A stretch of 64,000 nucleotides of DNA, from positions 1 through 64,000 of the forward strand of contig NZ_JAAIKD010000003.1 in NCBI RefSeq assembly GCF_010820555.1, given 5' to 3'. Origin of the DNA: Psychroflexus aurantiacus (GTDB lineage: Bacteria > Bacteroidota > Bacteroidia > Flavobacteriales > Flavobacteriaceae). The translations under genes were made by a program, and so were the position numbers. Below are positions 59,544 to 64,000 of this stretch, in pieces; the stretch's first letter is position 1, and each line of letters starts with the position of its first letter. The notes beneath the pieces were generated by a model, which saw only the letters and a list, made by a program, of their open reading frames with translations, had not been told where the DNA came from and did not search any database.

Positions 59544-60851
59544 ATGAGTGAGAAAGTTAGAGTGTTTTGGTTTAGAAGAGATATGCGTTTCGAAGATAAT
59601 GTAGGTTTATACCATGCCTTATCCGGCGATTTCCCGGTTCTTCCTGTATTTATATTTGACAAAAACATCCTGGATGAACTTCCTAAGGATGATGCGCGCG
59701 TGACTTTCATTTACGATGAATTGCAAAACATGAGAACGCATCTTCAGGATCAGTACGGATCTTCTATCGCGACCTACCATGATACCCCTGAAAATGCTTT
59801 CAAACAGCTCATCCAGGATTTTGATATTGAAGCCGTCTATGCCAATAGGGATTACGAACCCTATGCGTACAAACGCGATGCGAATATCAACGCCTTACTG
59901 GCTAAAAACGGCATCGAATATCACGATTTTAAGGATCAGGTGATTTTTGAAAAAACAGAAGTGGAGAAAAATGAAGGAGGCATGTATCTGGTCTTCACAC
60001 CGTATATGAAGCAATGGAAAAAAGAATTTGAAAATATCGATTTCAAAACTTACCCTTCTGAAGATTTACTCGATAACACCTACAAAAACTCGAGACTGCC
60101 TAATCTTTCTTTATCGGATATGGGGTTTGAAAAATCTTCCATTAAAGTTCCTGAACACAATTTTGACAAGGAACTGCTTAAAACTTACGAAGATACCCGA
60201 AACATTCCGTCCATAGAGGGAACGTCAAGGCTAAGCCCCTATTTAAGATTTGGAACGATAGGCTATAGAAAAGTGGTTGAAAAAGCCCTGTCGGTGGAAA
60301 ATAAAACCTTTTTAGATGAACTGATCTGGAGAGAGTTTTATAAAGCCATTTTACACAATTATCCGGAAACACAGGAAAGAGCATTCAAGCCTAAATACGA
60401 TCGCATTCAATGGCGAAACGATGAAAATGAATTCGAAAAATGGAAAACAGGACAAACGGGTTACCCCATTGTAGATGCAGGAATGCGACAACTGAATGAA
60501 ACAGGTTGGATGCATAATCGTTTGAGAATGGTCGTCGGAAGTTTTTTATGCAAGCATCTGCTGATTGACTGGCGCTGGGGTGAAGCTTATTTTGCCGAAA
60601 AGCTTCTCGATTATGAAATGTCTTCCAATGTAGGAGGCTGGCAGTGGGTAGCAGGTTCTGGTGTGGACGCAGCACCCTATTTCAGAGTATTCAACCCCTA
60701 TTCTCAAACCGATCGGTTTGATGAGGATAAAAAATACATCAAAAGGTGGGTTCCGGAATTTGACACCGACGCGTATCCCGAACCTATGGTTGAACATAAA
60801 CTAGCGAGAGAGCGTTGTTTGGAAACCTACAAGGAAGCTGTAAAAAACTAA
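59544..60851 (+). CDS. phrB: deoxyribodipyrimidine photolyase, class I
   Basis: A 435-residue CPD photolyase that repairs UV-induced pyrimidine dimers with blue light. The N-terminal antenna-binding Rossmann domain is VRVFWFRRDMRFEDN. The FAD domain has IEGTSRLSPYLRFGTIG, ELIWREFYKAIL, YPIVDAGMRQLNETGWMHNRLRM and the intact NVGGWQWVAGSGVDAAPYFRVFNP segment. It therefore keeps the FAD-contacting Asn and the Trp electron-transfer residues. The next gene, 18 nt downstream, is a divergent relative. The length is a little short of the E. coli enzyme (472). Confidence 0.95.
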   Translation: MSEKVRVFWFRRDMRFEDNVGLYHALSGDFPVLPVFIFDKNILDELPKDDARVTFIYDELQNMRTHLQDQYGSSIATYHDTPENAFKQLIQDFDIEAVYANRDYEPYAYKRDANINALLAKNGIEYHDFKDQVIFEKTEVEKNEGGMYLVFTPYMKQWKKEFENIDFKTYPSEDLLDNTYKNSRLPNLSLSDMGFEKSSIKVPEHNFDKELLKTYEDTRNIPSIEGTSRLSPYLRFGTIGYRKVVEKALSVENKTFLDELIWREFYKAILHNYPETQERAFKPKYDRIQWRNDENEFEKWKTGQTGYPIVDAGMRQLNETGWMHNRLRMVVGSFLCKHLLIDWRWGEAYFAEKLLDYEMSSNVGGWQWVAGSGVDAAPYFRVFNPYSQTDRFDEDKKYIKRWVPEFDTDAYPEPMVEHKLARERCLETYKEAVKN

Positions 60852-60869
60852 GCCTTTAATACGTCGAGG

Positions 60870-62327
60870 ATGATAAATGTTGTTTGGCTGAAAAGAGATC
60901 TGAGATTGCACGACCATGCGCCACTTCATGAAGCCTTACAGAAAAGACATCCTGTAATCTTGCTTTATCTGTTCGAACCTTTACTGCTGAATGATCCCCA
61001 TTACAGCAAGCGACATTTTAGATTCATCAAAGAATCCTTAGAAGATATGCAACGAGAGCTCTCAGCCTTTCAGACTCAGGTTTTCGTTGTGAACTCCTCT
61101 GCTGAAGAGGCTTTTCAAAAGATACATGCGCAGTTTAAAATCAAAACCGTCTATTCGCATCAGGAAACCGGCATAAACCTCACCTACCAAAGGGATAAAA
61201 GATTAAAACGCTGGTTCAGTGCTGAGGACATTCAGTGGAAAGAATTCATCACCAACGGCGTTATTCGCGGACTAAAAAACAGGAAAACCTGGGTGAATTC
61301 CTGGGAAAATTTCATGAACCAGAACCCGATTCCTTTTTCTGTCAGTCCGGGACAGTTTATCGGTCATTCCAGCCTGCAAAAATTAAAGGGACATTTCGAA
61401 GGGGTAAATCTTTCAACGGAAAGAGATACGAATTTTCAGAAAGGAGGTCGGTCTACTGCCCTGCGTTATCTCAAAAGCTTCTTAGAGGAACGCTATCCCA
61501 ATTATCAAAATCACATTTCCAAGCCCCTTCTGGCCCGGAAATCCTGCAGCCGCTTGTCGCCTTATATCGCTTGGGGGAATTTGTCGATGCGAGAAGTTAT
61601 TCATGCCTCCATGGAGCTTGAATCCAAAACAAAATACAAACAGGCCCTGAGTCAGTTTCAATCCAGACTGCGCTGGCAGGCACACTTCATCCAGAAATTT
61701 GAAATGGAATCCAAAGCTGAATTTCAAAATTTCAACTCTGCTTTCAACATCCTCCAACAACCCAAAGAGGAAGAGTTAATCAAAGCCTGGAAAGCAGGTC
61801 AGACAGGTTTTCCCCTTGTGGATGCCAGCATGCGCTGCCTGACACAAACCGGTTATCTCAACTTCAGAATGAGAGCGCTTTTGGTATCCTTTTTCACCCA
61901 CCTGCTTTGGCAAAAATGGCAGGAAGCCTCAGAGCATTTGGCCAGTTTGTTTTTAGATTTTGAACCCGGTATCCATTATCCTCAATTGCAAATGCAGGCC
62001 GGGACGACGGGTATACACACTTTGCGAATTTACAATCCGGTTAAGAACTCTTACAAGCACGATGCTGAAGGTGAGTTTATTCTGAAATATATTCCAGAAT
62101 TAAGATCAATTCCACTAGAGTTTATCCATGAGCCCTGGAAATTAACCCCCATGGAACAAGACATGTATGGTTTTCAACTTGGTAAGGATTATCCAAAACC
62201 CATTGTCGATCTGGAAGCTTCACGCCAGTTTGCTTCCGATTCCATCTGGAAAATAATTCAGTCTGAACGATCCAAAGCTGAAGGCCAAAAAATTCTGGAA
62301 AGACATACGATACGCGGCAGTCATTAA
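60870..62327 (+). CDS. divergent cryptochrome/photolyase family protein
   Basis: A 485-residue photolyase homologue. The N-terminal domain starts [22 protein letters not shown]. The [16 protein letters not shown] and [29 protein letters not shown] segments show the FAD fold is kept. Where phrB has NVGGWQW...SGVDAAPYFR, this protein reads HYPQLQM...TTGIHTLR. The FAD-site Asn, the proximal Trp and the Asp are all replaced. Repair or photoreduction must work differently, if at all; a sensory or structural role is possible. It is cotranscribed with phrB. Its stop overlaps kdsB by 4 nt (convergent). Confidence 0.85.
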   Translation: MINVVWLKRDLRLHDHAPLHEALQKRHPVILLYLFEPLLLNDPHYSKRHFRFIKESLEDMQRELSAFQTQVFVVNSSAEEAFQKIHAQFKIKTVYSHQETGINLTYQRDKRLKRWFSAEDIQWKEFITNGVIRGLKNRKTWVNSWENFMNQNPIPFSVSPGQFIGHSSLQKLKGHFEGVNLSTERDTNFQKGGRSTALRYLKSFLEERYPNYQNHISKPLLARKSCSRLSPYIAWGNLSMREVIHASMELESKTKYKQALSQFQSRLRWQAHFIQKFEMESKAEFQNFNSAFNILQQPKEEELIKAWKAGQTGFPLVDASMRCLTQTGYLNFRMRALLVSFFTHLLWQKWQEASEHLASLFLDFEPGIHYPQLQMQAGTTGIHTLRIYNPVKNSYKHDAEGEFILKYIPELRSIPLEFIHEPWKLTPMEQDMYGFQLGKDYPKPIVDLEASRQFASDSIWKIIQSERSKAEGQKILERHTIRGSH

Positions 62328-63064
62328 GTGAATTTCAGCCTTGCCTTTTCCAGATCTTCAGGCGTATCAATGCCAATGCTCACTTCCTGTGTTTCCACCA
62401 TTTTGATGGTTTTCCCATTTTCCAGATAGCGAATGCATTCAATTTTTTCTGAAGCTTCCAGTGGACTCATGGGTAAATTATAAAACGCCATTAAGGCTTC
62501 CTTTCTAAACGCATAAATCCCTACGTGTTTGAAATAAATCACCTCCACATCCTTAGCTCTGTGAAACGGAATGGGAGATCTCGAAAAGTACAGGGCAAAA
62601 TTGTTTAAATCTGTAATCACTTTCACCTGATTCGGATTCACTATATCCTCTTCTGATGTTAACCTGACTTTGAGGGAAGCCAGGTCGATGATTTTATGGG
62701 TATCCTTTTCAAAAACATCCAGGAGCTGACTCAGCGCTTTTTCATTGATAAAGGGTTCATCCCCCTGCACGTTGATGACGATATCCACATCCATAGATTC
62801 AACGGCTTCAGCAATACGATCACTGCCACACTCGTGTTCTTTTTGGCTCCTGATGGCTTTGCCACCTTGCTTTTCAATTTCAGAAAAAATAAGTTCCGAA
62901 TCGGTCACAACATACACCTCATCAAAAAGCCCGGTATTTTTGGCAGCTTCATAGGTTCTGACTATCACTGGTTTTCCTGCCAGGTCCTGCATTAATTTTC
63001 CAGGAAACCTTGCCGCCTGGTAGCGGGCAGGAATCATGGCTATGACTTTAAACGGTTTTGACAT
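62324..63064 (-). CDS. kdsB: 3-deoxy-manno-octulosonate cytidylyltransferase
   Basis: A 246-residue CMP-Kdo synthetase that activates Kdo with CTP for the inner core of lipopolysaccharide. The nucleotide-binding loop is [23 protein letters not shown] near the N terminus. [12 protein letters not shown] is the conserved Asp/metal region, and SRSPIPFHR and KHVGIYAFR form the sugar site. The C terminus, [14 protein letters not shown], is typical. It is complete and of usual length. It follows the helicase gene by 23 nt in the same direction. Confidence 0.97.
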   Translation of the reverse strand: MSKPFKVIAMIPARYQAARFPGKLMQDLAGKPVIVRTYEAAKNTGLFDEVYVVTDSELIFSEIEKQGGKAIRSQKEHECGSDRIAEAVESMDVDIVINVQGDEPFINEKALSQLLDVFEKDTHKIIDLASLKVRLTSEEDIVNPNQVKVITDLNNFALYFSRSPIPFHRAKDVEVIYFKHVGIYAFRKEALMAFYNLPMSPLEASEKIECIRYLENGKTIKMVETQEVSIGIDTPEDLEKARLKFT

Positions 63065-63087
63065 AATAAGTGTTTATAATGTAAAAT

Positions 63088-64000
63088 TCACAATTGTTTG
63101 TCGCTAAAGAAATCATCCTTAAAGCCTATTAAATACAACTTTTCTTTAGCTCGCGTACAGGCTGTATATAGCCATCTGAGGTAATCTTTGGTGATTCCGT
63201 CGGGTAAATAAGGCTGTTCTACAAATACGGTATCCCACTGTCCCCCCTGCGATTTGTGGCAGGTAATGGCATAGCTGAATTTCACCTGTAACGCATTGAA
63301 AAATGGATTCTGTTTCACCTTCATAAATTTCTTGTATTTGGAGGTGATGTCTTCGTAATCCTTCATCACTTCCTGATAAAGCTGGTTGGACTTTTCATAG
63401 GGTAAGGACGGAGAATTCAGGCTTAAGGTATCCAGCATGATCACGGTTTCAAAGGGTTTCATTTTGGGATAGTCCACCATCTGGACGTTTACCTCTGCAA
63501 ACCTAAATCCATACAGCTCTTTTATTCCAAAAATCTCCAGGATTTCCACGATATCTCCGTTGGCAATAAATCCGGCATCACTTTTAGGCTTGACCCAAAA
63601 ATAATTGTTTTTAACGACCATCAAAAAATCTCCCGGGGCGATTTCATCTTCTCGTAGAAGTATTCGACTTCGTATTTGTTCGTTATACAGATTGGCTCTT
63701 TTGTTGGACCTCACAATAATAGCTGTTTCCTCGTGTCCCAGGTTGTCGTAAGCTTCGTTGATCGCATCCAGAATTTCATACCCATCCACCAGTCTCACCA
63801 TATCTGATTTATCTGAAAGCTGGAATTTAAAATTTTCAAAATCCTCATCTTCAATGGTTTCTCTTATTTTGGTAGCGTTCAAAAGAATGCTGCTCTCCAG
63901 CCGCTGTCGAACGACCTCGTCCAGCTCCACGGGAATCACGTCCATCTGGTAATGGTTGGTCAGTGTTTTTTCATCCAAAGCCGGGCTCAAATTTGATTTA
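63088..64000 (-). CDS. RecD/UvrD-like DNA helicase, C-terminal part (cut by window edge)
   Basis: A 5'-truncated gene: the frame stays open to the right edge of the window, so the true start and the Walker A region are outside. The visible 300 residues include VIVRSNKRANLYNEQIR, a barrel-like insert (about 115-180), and the diagnostic C-terminal helicase motifs YAITCHKSQGGQWDTVFVEQ (motif V) and LRWLYTACTRAKEKLYLIG (motif VI). This fits the ATP-dependent RecD-like/UvrD_C_2 group of SF1 helicases common in Bacteroidota. The role is probably DNA repair or recombination. It lies upstream of kdsB by 23 nt. Confidence 0.88.
   Translation of the reverse strand, partial: KSNLSPALDEKTLTNHYQMDVIPVELDEVVRQRLESSILLNATKIRETIEDEDFENFKFQLSDKSDMVRLVDGYEILDAINEAYDNLGHEETAIIVRSNKRANLYNEQIRSRILLREDEIAPGDFLMVVKNNYFWVKPKSDAGFIANGDIVEILEIFGIKELYGFRFAEVNVQMVDYPKMKPFETVIMLDTLSLNSPSLPYEKSNQLYQEVMKDYEDITSKYKKFMKVKQNPFFNALQVKFSYAITCHKSQGGQWDTVFVEQPYLPDGITKDYLRWLYTACTRAKEKLYLIGFKDDFFSDKQL

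Noticed and set aside
1-64000. tRNA/rRNA genes, CRISPR arrays, insertion sequences, prophage or attachment sites
   Set aside because: I looked for tRNA-like T-loops, regularly spaced short repeats, transposase or integrase motifs and terminal inverted repeats, and saw none.

Overview
The window looks like chromosome of a marine or saline Flavobacteriaceae (Bacteroidota). The evidence is type IX secretion parts (type B sorting domain, PorP/SprF), a fused CcoN-CcoO cbb3 oxidase, a TonB receptor/DUF4249 pair, many Bacteroidota-type lipoproteins, weak or absent Shine-Dalgarno sites, and repeated TAnnTTTG promoter elements, the sigma signature of this phylum. I see no tRNA, rRNA, IS element, prophage or CRISPR array. 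Nearly all of it is dense core-type gene content. The last gene (RecD-like helicase) is cut by the right edge. I cannot name the genus.

Layout. 0.1-6.6 kb: DoxX-like and TIGR03643-type small proteins, S1/P1 nuclease, HAD phosphatase, DUF819 transporter, lipoprotein, then a minus-strand idi-queD-peroxiredoxin operon. 6.8-15.1 kb: a minus-strand T9SS surface-protein module: a 1767-residue protein of 16 SdrD-B-like repeats, its SprF-like partner and an OmpA/PD40 protein. 15.2-25 kb: prfC, K+ channel, CBS-like enzyme, LolC/E-type permease divergent from a NamZ-type muramidase, OsmC, metK behind a SAM-II-like riboswitch, and a GT9 transferase. 25-31 kb: lipoprotein-kynU-kmo-folD-ACMSD-O-methyltransferase, a kynurenine catabolic operon. 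31-35.5 kb: TonB receptor, DUF4249 lipoprotein, murQ, DUF6095. 35.5-42.3 kb: fatty-acid hydroxylase, SDR, ICMT-like methyltransferase, hemN-uspA, trxA, CoA-transferase, small unknown. 42.3-48.3 kb: gltB-gltD. 48.4-57 kb: the cbb3 oxidase operon ccoS-NO-Q-P-G-H-SafE and ccoI. 57-64 kb: an ExbD-like secreted protein, a lipoprotein, an SRPBCC-SDR-photolyase-cryptochrome run, kdsB and the helicase fragment.

How it fits together. The strongest regulatory signal is a set of four TGAY-N4-RTCA palindromes, in front of hemN-uspA, ccoS (oxidase operon), ccoI (oxidase copper pump) and the acetyl-CoA hydrolase/transferase. In three of them the palindrome centre lies exactly 36.5 bp from the last base of the -7 element, which is class II FNR geometry. 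In the fourth it lies 21 bp (two helical turns) further upstream, which is class I geometry. This reads as a low-oxygen Crp/Fnr regulon whose regulator lies outside the window. Other linked systems are cell-wall sugar salvage (NamZ-type enzyme, murQ beside a TonB receptor), tryptophan/kynurenine breakdown with an embedded one-carbon enzyme, SAM feedback on metK, and a light-related DNA-repair operon with two unusual members (an SDR lacking its catalytic Tyr and a photolyase homologue lacking the FAD-proximal Trp).

Limits. All family calls come from reading the sequence without database searches. Promoters and RNA structures were found by eye.
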